44,457 nt of DNA from Alphaproteobacteria bacterium. GTDB taxonomy: Bacteria > Pseudomonadota > Alphaproteobacteria > Rs-D84. This document shows positions 16,720 to 25,521 of the stretch, piece after piece. Numbering within the stretch: the first letter of the stretch is position 1; the number at the start of each line of letters is the position of its first letter. The translations under genes were made by a program, and so were the position numbers. The stretch lies in NCBI GenBank assembly GCA_017443235.1, contig JAFSOV010000008.1:1-44457 (forward strand), in the 5' to 3' direction. The notes under the pieces are model-generated. The model was not told where the DNA came from. It saw nothing but the letters and a program-made list of their open reading frames with translations, and searched no databases.

Positions 16720-16747
16720 ATTATAACACCGAATCGGGCAATTGCAA
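16720..16747 (-). promoter_or_regulatory. nusA-infB promoter
   Basis: On the minus strand TTGCAA (16747-16742), 16 bases, then TATAAT (16725-16720). The leader to the nusA ATG is about 95 bases and contains the hairpin at 16667-16692. Confidence 0.7.
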
Positions 16748-16777
16748 CTGTTTTTTGCATATATTTACTAAATATAT

Positions 16778-16806
16778 TTGACGCTGTGACTTTTGGGCTC
16801 TATACT
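16778..16806 (+). promoter_or_regulatory. lptF operon promoter abutting the start codon
   Basis: TTGACG (16778-16783), 17 bases, TATACT (16801-16806). The expected start of transcription, 6-8 bases on, falls on the ATG at 16812 or 16815, which predicts a leaderless mRNA. Confidence 0.75.
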
Positions 16807-16811
16807 TGGGA

Positions 16812-17873
16812 ATGATGAAAACCATAGACAAATATTTTACGCGACAGTTGGTTGGGATTTTCGTGATGCTGTTGTTGATTTTGACTGGACTGGCGTGGAT
16901 GGTCCAGATTATGTCTATGATGAAATTTTTGATGAATTATGGCGTTAAACTTTCGAACTTTTTGGGTTTGACTGTTATGATGGTGCCGTTTATTATATCC
17001 ATCATCGTTCCATTTGTGACATTTATCGCGATTCTGTTCGTTTATAACAAGATGATTGGTGATAACGAGGTTGTAGTTATCGCGGCATCGGGAACGTCCC
17101 CCGCACGCATTGCGCGCCCGGCGATTGCGTTGGCGGGAATTTTGACGGTTGCACATTTGGTTTTGAATACATGGATTGTGCCGGCGACCCAGGCAAAATT
17201 TTACGATACACAATGGAATTTGCGGTATGGCCTTGCGCACCTTAAATTGCAAGAGGCCGCATTTACCGAAATGTCGCACGGTTTGGTTGTTTATGTTGAC
17301 AAGGTTTCTGGTCATGATTTAAGCCAGGTTATGTTGTCTGATACGCGCAATGATAATTCGCAAATGACGATTTTTGCGCGCAACGGTAAATTGGTCACGA
17401 CAATGCGGGGGCTGTCCATTGTTATGACGGACGGTTCACTCCAGGCCACCGGCAACGGAAATGTAATTGGAACATTTGACAGTTTTGATATGGATTTAAG
17501 TGTGACGGAAAAAAGTGGCGGTTCCGCGTTCAAGGCACGCCGTATGCCAACAATTGAATTGATTAAATCTATTTCCCAAGATATGACCCCGAAACAGTAC
17601 AAGGCCGTTATGACGGAATTATGCAATCGTATTTTGGGGCCACTAATGAACTTGGTTTTGGCAATGTTATGTGTGACAATATTGTTGCGTTCTTCGTTGC
17701 TGCGTCGGCGGACCAGTTTTGCGCCCGCCATTGCGGTTTTGGCGATGTCCGTGGTTATGGCATCATTTATGTCTTTGTCCAGTATGTTGGATAATGGGAC
17801 GCAATTTATGTTGTTGGCGTTGGGGCAATTTGTATTATTGGGAATAATAACCATAGTGTTGGTAAGAAAATGA
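16812..17873 (+). CDS. lptF: LPS export permease of the LptF/LptG (YjgP/YjgQ) family
   Basis: 353 residues from ATG 16812 (ATG 16815 also possible; a TTG at 16806 lies in the -10 box and is rejected). It is a transmembrane subunit of the LptB2FG ABC transporter that extracts LPS from the inner membrane. Three N-terminal helices (about 15-120, including FVTFIAILFVYNKMIGDNEV and the family-typical ASGTSPARIARP loop), a periplasmic beta-jellyroll (about 130-260) and three C-terminal helices are visible. LptF and LptG are paralogues; I assign LptF from position before lptD, but no second copy is in the window. ATGA overlap with lptD. Confidence 0.88.
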   Translation: MMKTIDKYFTRQLVGIFVMLLLILTGLAWMVQIMSMMKFLMNYGVKLSNFLGLTVMMVPFIISIIVPFVTFIAILFVYNKMIGDNEVVVIAASGTSPARIARPAIALAGILTVAHLVLNTWIVPATQAKFYDTQWNLRYGLAHLKLQEAAFTEMSHGLVVYVDKVSGHDLSQVMLSDTRNDNSQMTIFARNGKLVTTMRGLSIVMTDGSLQATGNGNVIGTFDSFDMDLSVTEKSGGSAFKARRMPTIELIKSISQDMTPKQYKAVMTELCNRILGPLMNLVLAMLCVTILLRSSLLRRRTSFAPAIAVLAMSVVMASFMSLSSMLDNGTQFMLLALGQFVLLGIITIVLVRK

Positions 17874-19885
17874 GAAAACGATATTTCGCGTTTTTAATTG
17901 GAATTGTGTCATCATCGGCAATGGCATCAATGTCCGTTGATTTGAATGAACCAACACTTATTAAGGCGGAAAAAATAGAATACGACCTTAAATCCGAAAC
18001 AATCAAGACAACCGGCAAAACGGAAATATCAAATAAATCTGGTCAAAAAATGACTTTGACGGATTCTTACCTGACCAAGAATGGCAAAGATTTATCGGGA
18101 AACGATATTCAAATTTGGTTGGGTGAACACGTGTATTTGGAATCAGAAAATATCACACGCGATGGCGATATAACCATTGCACGGGATGCAACATTTACCG
18201 CGTGTAAAAATTGCGACAGTTATGGCGAAGCGTGGGAAATAACATCCAAAAAAATCAAACACAATTTAGATTCACGTATGTTGGCGTTTTACAATATGGT
18301 TTTCTGGGCATACGATTTTCCAATTCTGTGGTTGCCGTATTTTGATATGCCCGACCCGGGTGTAAAGCACAAGACCGGTTTTTTAACCCCAAATTTGGAA
18401 TCTACCAACAAAATGGGAACCCAAATAAATGTACCGTTTTACATTTATATGTCTGATACGCATGATGCAACGGTGACTTTGTCGTATTTGACACGCGAAA
18501 ATCCATTGTTTCAATTGGAACACCGATTGAATGCGCCACATTCAGAATATCGGACACGCGGTTCTTTTACCCATAATCGTGCGGGTGAAAATCGTTGGCA
18601 CATATTTAACGATGATATTATCGAATTGGGCGAAAACGCACGCGCAACAATTTTCTTGGAACGCGCATCTGATAAAACATACTTGCAAAAATATGGATTT
18701 TACAGCGAACAACCGTATTTGGATTCCGGGGGCAAGGTTGAATTATTCGGTCAATCTGGTTATGTTGTCGCCGACGCCCATATATTTCAAGAATTGCGTC
18801 GCCCAACACGTAAATATTCCGTGCCAGACGGAAATATTTTGCCAAACATCCGAGGGGTATATCAAACTGCGCCAATGTTTGCCGCAACATATGCAACATT
18901 TATGGGCGATATTTTGGGTATATCGGGCGATGGCGTATTGACCCAGCGTGCAATTGGTGAAGCCCGCATAACATCACCTTGGACGATTTGGGGCGGAAAT
19001 CGTTTAACCGCAAGTGTCGCAACGCGGTATGATATTTATAATTTTCACAATGCAACTATGGTTGATGGTGATGTGTATTCTGGGGTCAAGAATCGGTTTT
19101 TGCCAAATGGTTATTTGGAATGGGGATTGCCTTTGTTTCGACCGTCCACTACATGGACCCAGGTTATTGAACCGCGCGCAAGACTGACGATTATGCAGCA
19201 TACGGATAAAAGTCAATTCGCGTCAAATAACGATTCCGTTGGTGCGTTGTTATCGGATGCAACATTGTTTTCGAACAATCGTTTTTCCGGACTGGATTTA
19301 TGGGAAAATGGAACATTTGCCGATTACGGTATGCGTTGGTCTGCATTTAATGCGAACGGAAAAACAATCGAGGCCTTTGTCGGCCAAACATATGATTTTA
19401 CAAAACGCGAAGACACCGACCCCAATAGTGGTTTTCGCAACGGACAATCCGACTATGTCGCACGTGTTGGGTATAACAATATGGAATGGTTAAACATATA
19501 TACCCGTTTCCGTTTGGCCCAGGAAAATTTAGCATTGCGACACACAGAAACAAATTTTGTTTTGGGCGGCCCACGCAACTTTGTGAACCTTGGGCATATT
19601 TGGTCGCAACAATTTTATGATGCCCAGACCCAGGCCGAAACAATTCACGAATTCGCGGGTGGCATTGGTATTCAAATAACCGGCCGATGGTCGTTGCGTT
19701 GGAACGCGATTTATAATGCAACCAATGAACAATTCCAACAACACAATGGCGCATTGTATTATGAACATCCGTGTTATTACCTAAGTTTTGGTTATCGTCG
19801 TGATAATGCGGTCAAAGAAGATTACCAGGGAACAACAACTTTCCAATTCCGCTTTGGAATCAGTGTTGATGGCAAACATTATTAA
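17870..19885 (+). CDS. lptD: LPS-assembly outer membrane protein LptD
   Basis: 671 residues. Signal peptide to about residue 19 (SSSAMA-SM). The N-terminal OstA/LptA-like domain (about 28-105) contains LIKAEKIEYDLKSETIKTTG, then a C112-x2-C115 pair (ACKNC) and the LptD barrel with WLPYFDMPDPGVKHKTGFLTP, a family hallmark. LptD with LptE inserts LPS in the outer leaflet. Only one distal Cys is seen near the C-terminus (EHPCYYL), so the disulfide pattern differs from the four-Cys E. coli arrangement. It overlaps lptF by four bases; a SurA-like chaperone, the usual folding helper for LptD, follows. Confidence 0.95.
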   Translation: MRKRYFAFLIGIVSSSAMASMSVDLNEPTLIKAEKIEYDLKSETIKTTGKTEISNKSGQKMTLTDSYLTKNGKDLSGNDIQIWLGEHVYLESENITRDGDITIARDATFTACKNCDSYGEAWEITSKKIKHNLDSRMLAFYNMVFWAYDFPILWLPYFDMPDPGVKHKTGFLTPNLESTNKMGTQINVPFYIYMSDTHDATVTLSYLTRENPLFQLEHRLNAPHSEYRTRGSFTHNRAGENRWHIFNDDIIELGENARATIFLERASDKTYLQKYGFYSEQPYLDSGGKVELFGQSGYVVADAHIFQELRRPTRKYSVPDGNILPNIRGVYQTAPMFAATYATFMGDILGISGDGVLTQRAIGEARITSPWTIWGGNRLTASVATRYDIYNFHNATMVDGDVYSGVKNRFLPNGYLEWGLPLFRPSTTWTQVIEPRARLTIMQHTDKSQFASNNDSVGALLSDATLFSNNRFSGLDLWENGTFADYGMRWSAFNANGKTIEAFVGQTYDFTKREDTDPNSGFRNGQSDYVARVGYNNMEWLNIYTRFRLAQENLALRHTETNFVLGGPRNFVNLGHIWSQQFYDAQTQAETIHEFAGGIGIQITGRWSLRWNAIYNATNEQFQQHNGALYYEHPCYYLSFGYRRDNAVKEDYQGTTTFQFRFGISVDGKHY

Positions 19886-19899
19886 AAGGGGTGAGAAAT

Positions 19900-20721
19900 A
19901 TGAAAAAAGTATTTTTGATTACGATGATTTTATCTTTGTTTGGAACGGCGAATGCGGCGACCGTTGTCGCAACGGTTGATGGCAAACCGGTCACAGACAC
20001 GGATATAACCGCGCGTACAAAACTTATGGCACGCCAAGGCAAAACATCGACCGATAATCGGCGGGTCGCCCTGCAAAATATTATTGATGACAGTGTGAAA
20101 TTAAAATATGCGGCAAATTTTGGCGTCAAACCGACCGAAAAAGATGCGGACGCGGAATTAAAGAAAATGAACCTTGGGGAACTTTCCGCATCGGAACGTG
20201 AAATGGCGCGTGGCGCAATTCAGGCAAATATGGCGTGGCAGGTTATTATTGCGCGAACCATTGTTCCAACGGTTGATGTTTCACGCGAAGATATCGCCGC
20301 AGAACGGGCGTCATTGGAACGCGAACACGGATTACCTTTGGAAATGACTTTGGTGCGATTGATTGATGTGCCGGGTGATGTTGCGTCTAAATTGACCAAA
20401 CCAAAAAGTTGCGATGATGCGATTGATATGGCGGAAAAATTGGGTGGCGCACCACAAAAGTTCACCGCACTGCAATATGAATTGTCGGCCGATGTGCGTG
20501 AACAAATTGCGGGATTGCCGACACTTACGTGGTCAAAGCCGTCAAATGGTTCTGTGTTTTTGGTGTGCAAATCCACCAAGACGGCGGAATATGGAAAACT
20601 GGATGATATTATCAAACAAAACGCGGTGTATAAGCAATCTATGTTTATTGCCGACCAACAATTGAAACAATTGCGCCGGCGGGCGGTGGTTGTTATAAAT
20701 GACGACAGATATAAATTATGA
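19900..20721 (+). CDS. SurA-like periplasmic chaperone without clear PPIase domain
   Basis: 273 residues from ATG 19900, nine bases after AGGGG; a GTG at 19891 is less likely. Signal peptide MKKVFLITMILSLFGTANAA. Residues about 22-130 fit the SurA N-terminal domain (VDGKPVTDTDITARTKLM, IIDDSVKLKYAANFGVKPTEKD). After that the protein has a degenerate region (EMTLVRLIDVPGDVASKL) and a C-terminal helix, but not the parvulin hallmark motifs, and is far shorter than E. coli SurA (428 residues). Located between lptD and rlmN, the surA position of the conserved lptD-surA neighbourhood. Likely an outer-membrane protein chaperone. Confidence 0.82.
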   Translation: MKKVFLITMILSLFGTANAATVVATVDGKPVTDTDITARTKLMARQGKTSTDNRRVALQNIIDDSVKLKYAANFGVKPTEKDADAELKKMNLGELSASEREMARGAIQANMAWQVIIARTIVPTVDVSREDIAAERASLEREHGLPLEMTLVRLIDVPGDVASKLTKPKSCDDAIDMAEKLGGAPQKFTALQYELSADVREQIAGLPTLTWSKPSNGSVFLVCKSTKTAEYGKLDDIIKQNAVYKQSMFIADQQLKQLRRRAVVVINDDRYKL

Positions 20722-21800
20722 CGAAAACTATTCTTTTTGATTTAACAAATGCAGAATTAGAAAAATTCATGGCCGATATGGGCCAACCACGTTTTCGTGC
20801 AAAACAGGTTATGGATTGGATGTCGCGTGGCGCACCGGATTTTTCGGTTATGAAGAATTTACCGATTTCGTTGCGCAACGATTTGGATGCGGTCGCACAA
20901 ACTTTGCCGGTGCGTGCCGTTAAAAAATTGAAATCAACGGACGGACAAACAACAAAATTCTTATTGGAATTAAATGACGGCGAACGCATAGAATGTGTGT
21001 TGATGCGCACCAGTTACGGCAACAGTGTCTGCGTCAGTTCTCAGGCCGGATGCGCAATGGGATGTAAGTTTTGTGCCAGTACGCTTTTGGGTCTTAAACG
21101 CAATTTGACCGTGAACGAGATTTTTGCACAAATCTTGGTGGCCCAATGGGAATTGCGGGGCGACAAATTCGCCGACAAACCAATTCGCCCGAACGGTGAT
21201 GCAAATAATAACGATGTTTCACACATTGTTGTTATGGGAACCGGTGAACCATTACAGAATACAAAAAATGTTGTCGGGTTTATAGAACGCGCAAATCGTG
21301 AAATGGGAATTGGATGGCGGCGCATCACGGTTTCTACGTGTGGAATTGTGCCGGGCATAGATGAACTTATTGAATGGGGACGGCCAATAAATTTGGCAAT
21401 ATCGCTGCATGCACCAAATGACGAACTGCGCCGGAAAATTATGCCGATTGCGAACAAGTATTCCGTTCGTGAAATTATGGATGCGGCGTGGCGATTCACC
21501 GATTTGCATAATCGGCAATTGATGCTTGAATACATATTGTTGGGTGATTCGAATGGAAACCTTTTGAATGCAACAACTGAATGTGCGGAACAATTGGTGG
21601 AAATCGTACGCGGAAAAAATTGTATGGTAAATCTCATTCCATGGAATGCGGTGGCGGAACGCGAATTTACATCGCCATCTGGGAATGCAGTTCATCGATT
21701 CCAAGATATTTTAATTAAAAACGGTGTACACACACGCATACGGCGTGAACGTGGCACCGATATTGGTTCCGCATGCGGACAGTTAAGAATTAGTGGTTAG
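20718..21800 (+). CDS. rlmN: Dual-specificity RNA methyltransferase RlmN
   Basis: 360 residues. Radical-SAM enzyme that methylates C2 of A2503 in 23S rRNA and A37 in some tRNAs. The cluster-binding CxxxCxxC is C112-C116-C119 (GCAMGCKFCAST). The SAM-binding GTGEP-like motif (VVMGTGEPLQN) follows, and the conserved methyl-carrying Cys is C353 in GSACGQL at the end. Length normal. Four-base overlap (ATGA) with the SurA-like gene. A TTAGTGGTTAGTG repeat lies directly across its stop codon. Confidence 0.96.
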   Translation: MTKTILFDLTNAELEKFMADMGQPRFRAKQVMDWMSRGAPDFSVMKNLPISLRNDLDAVAQTLPVRAVKKLKSTDGQTTKFLLELNDGERIECVLMRTSYGNSVCVSSQAGCAMGCKFCASTLLGLKRNLTVNEIFAQILVAQWELRGDKFADKPIRPNGDANNNDVSHIVVMGTGEPLQNTKNVVGFIERANREMGIGWRRITVSTCGIVPGIDELIEWGRPINLAISLHAPNDELRRKIMPIANKYSVREIMDAAWRFTDLHNRQLMLEYILLGDSNGNLLNATTECAEQLVEIVRGKNCMVNLIPWNAVAEREFTSPSGNAVHRFQDILIKNGVHTRIRRERGTDIGSACGQLRISG

Positions 21801-21834
21801 TGAGAGCAGGATGTAGCAACATAAAGGACGTATT

Positions 21835-22578
21835 ATGAATTTAGAATATATAACCTGTTCTGATATGCGGGAATATAACGAAATAGATGATATTATTGAC
21901 CTTGGGAAAAGATACCCAATGGCGGAATTTGCGATTCAGGCACACCCATCAAAGTTTTCTGCATATATGCCCCGATATGTTTGGTTCGACACATTGGCAC
22001 ACGCGTCACGTGTGAATGATATCAATTTGGCTATGCACGTAAATGCGGAATGGCGAACCGAAATTTGTCGTGGAAATATTCCATATGAAATCAAACGTAT
22101 GTGGGATATGCGGCGCGATAATGGCAAACATGTAATTGGTCGGGTTCAAGTAAATATCAATGGCGGAAAAGATTCGTTTCGATTCTATGCCAATAAAGTT
22201 TCGGATATTATTCGCGCCTATCCAGATATTGAATTTATATTTCAATATACCACACGGCAACGCAACAGATTAAAAAGATTGGACAAAATGAGCGTTCCGT
22301 TTTCAATGCTGTTTGATGCATCGGGCGGACGCGGTATATCGCCGGACACGTGGCGCGCACCAGTTATGCCGAATCATAAAATGGGGTACAGTGGCGGTCT
22401 TTCGCCGGAAAACGTTGCTGATAATTTGGATAAAATAAATATGGTTTTGCCGGTCGGTTATAATACGTGGATTGATGCAGAAGGTAAATTGAAAGACCCC
22501 GACACAAAGCAATTTGATACGCTGCGCGCCGAACAATATATTCAAAACGCAATCCGGCGGATAGTAAAGAATAAATGA
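21835..22578 (+). CDS. TIM-barrel protein resembling phosphoribosylanthranilate isomerase
   Basis: 247 residues, no signal peptide. The C-terminal half has a pattern typical of TrpF-like (beta/alpha)8 barrels: KMGYSGGLSPENVADNLDKI, then a strand and GYNTWIDAEGKLKDP, and an arginine/glutamine helix (FDTLRAEQYIQNAIRR). In true TrpF the GGLxPxNV loop binds phosphate. The N-terminal half does not show the usual TrpF catalytic Cys/Asp signature that I would expect, so its substrate is unclear. AAAGGACG gives a good ribosome site. Overlaps the next gene by four bases. Confidence 0.7.
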   Translation: MNLEYITCSDMREYNEIDDIIDLGKRYPMAEFAIQAHPSKFSAYMPRYVWFDTLAHASRVNDINLAMHVNAEWRTEICRGNIPYEIKRMWDMRRDNGKHVIGRVQVNINGGKDSFRFYANKVSDIIRAYPDIEFIFQYTTRQRNRLKRLDKMSVPFSMLFDASGGRGISPDTWRAPVMPNHKMGYSGGLSPENVADNLDKINMVLPVGYNTWIDAEGKLKDPDTKQFDTLRAEQYIQNAIRRIVKNK

Positions 22579-23651
22579 GAATAAATTTAACAAGCAAATA
22601 TTTTTTTGTGTTTTTATTGTCTGCTATGCTGGCGGGACCGGTTGCGGCACAAAATATCCGGCGTGATAAAAAGAAAGCAAAAACCGAGTTGCCGACAAAC
22701 GATAGTATTCCAAAACAGACACTAACGCATTCTACGCCGATTCCGGGTATTCAGCCCCCGCCACGGCCAAAGCGACCAAAATTTTTGGTTGGACATGTGG
22801 ACGATTCGTACCAATTGAATGTGGGGTCGTTTGTAAATATGACCACGGACGATTTGCGTTCAGTATTTGCACCGAATGTCACGATTAAACCGTTTGTTCG
22901 ATTTTTCGATAAATATACAATTGGTGCATATGCAAATGTGATTGTTCAAAATTACGCAACCAAAGAATTTTCTGCGATTACAAACTATGCGTATCTGGAT
23001 ATGGCGGCCCAAACCAAAATCGGGAAAATAAATATCAAAATCGGGAAAGTACCGGTAATAAACTATCCAAATTATTTTGCCGAATCTGTGCCATTGGGGA
23101 ATTTCCTGTTGCACCGTATTCATCTTGATTCACGGCGATTTGTACCACGTGCAATTATTGCATCATACACCGGCCAAGAAATGTCATTTGGAATCGGGTA
23201 TGGTGAAAACACAGACGGATTCGGTTTTATGGGCGACGGATATTTAATAATGTTTTTCGAACAAAAAATACTGGACAATTTTCAAATGGGCGGATTCGTA
23301 TTGGATGAACGGCGGCAATCATTTGGCGATGTGTATATCGCGTATCAACCAACACAACGTGATGCGATATTATTGCAACTTTTGGACTTTGGGGCGCAAC
23401 CAACATTTTATGGATTGTATCGTCATACACTTAAAAATGAGGATGCCGCATTTTCAATAAATGGATTTACCCAATCCAAGGATGGCGTACGTGGCGCGGA
23501 CATTGCGTTTCAACATATCAAAAGTGGAACATATGTATCGGCCGGCGCACATTATCGCGACCCATTGATGAACCCCCAAGAATCGGCACAATGGACACCC
23601 TTTATCCAGGTTGGTATAAATAAAACATTATTCCCCAAAAAAGTGCGTTAA
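22575..23651 (+). CDS. Outer-membrane beta-barrel protein, porin-like
   Basis: 358 residues. Signal peptide (about 1-25, LSAMLAGPVAAQ). A Pro/Lys-rich linker (IPGIQPPPRPKRPKF, about 55-70) is followed by alternating-hydrophobicity strands through to the end, as in 12-18 strand barrels (for example YTIGAYANVIVQNYATK, MSFGIGYGENTDGFGF, FQMGGFVLDERRQSFGDVYIAY). The C-terminus (FPKKVR) lacks the usual terminal Phe. Last gene of the lpt operon, coupled to the TIM-barrel gene by a 4-base overlap. Substrate unknown. Confidence 0.75.
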   Translation: MRINLTSKYFFVFLLSAMLAGPVAAQNIRRDKKKAKTELPTNDSIPKQTLTHSTPIPGIQPPPRPKRPKFLVGHVDDSYQLNVGSFVNMTTDDLRSVFAPNVTIKPFVRFFDKYTIGAYANVIVQNYATKEFSAITNYAYLDMAAQTKIGKINIKIGKVPVINYPNYFAESVPLGNFLLHRIHLDSRRFVPRAIIASYTGQEMSFGIGYGENTDGFGFMGDGYLIMFFEQKILDNFQMGGFVLDERRQSFGDVYIAYQPTQRDAILLQLLDFGAQPTFYGLYRHTLKNEDAAFSINGFTQSKDGVRGADIAFQHIKSGTYVSAGAHYRDPLMNPQESAQWTPFIQVGINKTLFPKKVR

Positions 23652-23663
23652 AAATCGCCGGAT

Positions 23664-24023
23664 TTATCGCGTTTTTTGTTTCGTTCTTTTGGATATTTTG
23701 TTCAAAAATTTTATTGTGTCGTGTTGCGTTTTGTCCCATGTGGCAATTTCTTGTTGGCGCGTGTATTCGTCGTATGTTCTTTCAAACATTTCTTGTGCGT
23801 ATTCGCGCGGGAAATCGGGAAACCAATTATCGCGAACTTTGATATCAAAAATTTCGCGCCCAAACCGTGATTCGCAACGAATTAAATATACGAATTGTCC
23901 ACGATTTGATTTCACCGTGTAACTGTTTGTGTAATTATTCGGTTTTGCCTGGGTCACTTTGATATCGCCACGGGAAATGATTGTCCGCAAAGAATCAAAC
24001 AAAACCCAATAGAATTCGTTCAT
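23664..24023 (-). CDS. Small unknown protein
   Basis: 119 residues from ATG 24023, which follows AGGA; an upstream ATG at 24068 lies in the promoter. The protein is soluble and rich in aromatic and charged residues (NEFYWVLFDSLRTIISRGD, VYLIRCESRFGREIFDIKV) with a basic C-terminus (LNKISKRTKQKTR). No family recognised and no informative neighbour: it sits convergent to the lpt operon and behind der. It has its own good promoter, so it is probably a real gene. Confidence 0.7.
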   Translation of the reverse strand: MNEFYWVLFDSLRTIISRGDIKVTQAKPNNYTNSYTVKSNRGQFVYLIRCESRFGREIFDIKVRDNWFPDFPREYAQEMFERTYDEYTRQQEIATWDKTQHDTIKFLNKISKRTKQKTR

Positions 24024-24054
24024 TGTTTTGTCCTTTTGGTTTTGCTTGTAATAT

Positions 24055-24084
24055 GATATATAACACAAAAATAAAAAATGTCAA
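24055..24084 (-). promoter_or_regulatory. Promoter of the small unknown gene
   Basis: Minus strand TTGACA (24084-24079), 18 bases, TATATC (24060-24055). The perfect -35 box and the position about 30 bases before the ATG support it. Confidence 0.65.
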
Positions 24085-24101
24085 TATCGTTTGTTGATAA
24101 A

Positions 24102-24126
24102 AGAAAACCACCCAAATGGATGGTTG
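24102..24126 (-). terminator. Terminator after der
   Basis: Minus strand CAACCATCC-attt-GGGTGGTTTTCTTTT, an imperfect hairpin with a T-run, three bases after the der stop. Confidence 0.7.
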
Positions 24127-24128
24127 TG

Positions 24129-25454
24129 TTAATCAAATGGGTTGTCTGCTTTCTTGTATTCTATTGTTATCGGCAAATGTTCCCATTTTAATGCGTTTGC
24201 CAATCCGCGCCGCAAATAACGGGTGTACGATTCCGGTATGTCGGATGCGCCACCAACATTTATTGTAATGCGCATTGGGTGATGCCCGGTCTGGGATGCA
24301 AATTTTATCTTCATCGGCCGTTTAAGGCGCGACATAGGCGGTTGACGCGATGCGACCAATTCGCCAATGATTTTGTTTATCAAACTGGTTGGGGCGGTGG
24401 CGTTTGAAATATCACACTGCTCATAAATTCTTTTGAACATATTTTGAACGCCGGTGCCACGCTCGGCCGAAATTGCCAAAATCATAGGCTTTATAATTTG
24501 ATGAAAAGAATTTGTGAAATGATGTTTTAATTTTAATAATTTCTCGTCACGCATCTCTGGTTCCACCAAATCCCATTTGTTCAGTGCAACACATAAAATC
24601 TTGCCCGCGTCATAAACGCGTGCGGCGATTCCCAATGCCTGGTTTTCAATATCGCGCGTGGCGTCAACCACCAAAATTACCGCATCGGCCCGGTCAATTG
24701 CGTCCAAAGACTTTAATGCGGACAACGTTTCAACATCGTCACGCACATTGGACTTGCGCCGCAGTCCAGCGGTATCCATCAATAATATATCGCGACCATA
24801 GAATTTAACCGGAATTTTAACCGTATCACGCGTGACACCGGGTTCGTCTTTGACAATCTGGCGATTTTCGCCCAATACACGATTCACCAAAGTAGATTTT
24901 CCAACATTTGGTTGTCCCAATACCGCGATTTTTATGCGGTGTTCCGCTTCGGCCACAGGCGTGGTAACCGGAACGTTTTTATCGATGAATTCATATATCG
25001 CGTCAAACCCGGTCTTGTGTTCTGCGGAAATCAAAACCGGTTCACCAAAACCCAATTTATAGAATTCGTGAACATCGCCCAAACGCCGCCCCGATTCAGA
25101 TTTGTTCACCAACAATAACACCGGCGCACGTGTTTTGCGGCGCACCATACGCGCCCAATCCATATCTTCGGGCAATAATCCCGTGCGCCCATCCACCACA
25201 AACAGAACCGCATTTGACGCCGCAATTGCATCAATTGCCATATTGGTGGAATCCGCGGCGATACCATTTTTTTCGCGTTCTAAACCCGCGGTGTCGCACA
25301 ATTCGCAATCCGGACGTGCGGATAATGTTCCGCGAATTGTATCACGCGTGACACCCGGGCGGTCGTGAACCAATGCGTCCCGTGTCCCGCTAAGTGCGTT
25401 AAACAATGTCGATTTGCCGGTGTTTGGTCGTCCGGCGATAGTTATCTTTGCCAT
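24129..25454 (-). CDS. der: Ribosome-assembly GTPase Der (EngA)
   Basis: 441 residues from ATG 25454, chosen because GGAAA stands just upstream (an ATG four codons earlier overlaps that site). Two tandem GTPase domains define the family: GRPNTGKST at residues 8-16 with DTAGLE, and GQPNVGKST near 180 with DTAGLRRKS and NKWDLVE. A C-terminal KH-like domain (about 350-441) follows. Der acts in 50S subunit maturation. In many proteobacteria der follows yfgM-bamB; here a gene on the other strand (25522-26118) has come between. Confidence 0.96.
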   Translation of the reverse strand: MAKITIAGRPNTGKSTLFNALSGTRDALVHDRPGVTRDTIRGTLSARPDCELCDTAGLEREKNGIAADSTNMAIDAIAASNAVLFVVDGRTGLLPEDMDWARMVRRKTRAPVLLLVNKSESGRRLGDVHEFYKLGFGEPVLISAEHKTGFDAIYEFIDKNVPVTTPVAEAEHRIKIAVLGQPNVGKSTLVNRVLGENRQIVKDEPGVTRDTVKIPVKFYGRDILLMDTAGLRRKSNVRDDVETLSALKSLDAIDRADAVILVVDATRDIENQALGIAARVYDAGKILCVALNKWDLVEPEMRDEKLLKLKHHFTNSFHQIIKPMILAISAERGTGVQNMFKRIYEQCDISNATAPTSLINKIIGELVASRQPPMSRLKRPMKIKFASQTGHHPMRITINVGGASDIPESYTRYLRRGLANALKWEHLPITIEYKKADNPFD

Positions 25455-25478
25455 GTCTTTTTCCATTGATTTTTTTTA

Positions 25479-25506
25479 ATTATAAAGCAAAAATATAAAT
25501 AATCAA
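25479..25506 (-). promoter_or_regulatory. der promoter
   Basis: Minus strand TTGATT (25506-25501), 16 bases, TATAAT (25484-25479). This would give der its own transcription, consistent with its separation from bamB. Confidence 0.6.
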
Positions 25507-25521
25507 ATAAAGGGATGCGCC

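Noticed and set aside
16806-16811. TTG start for lptF at 16806
   Set aside because: It overlaps the -10 box TATACT; ATG codons follow at 16812 and 16815.
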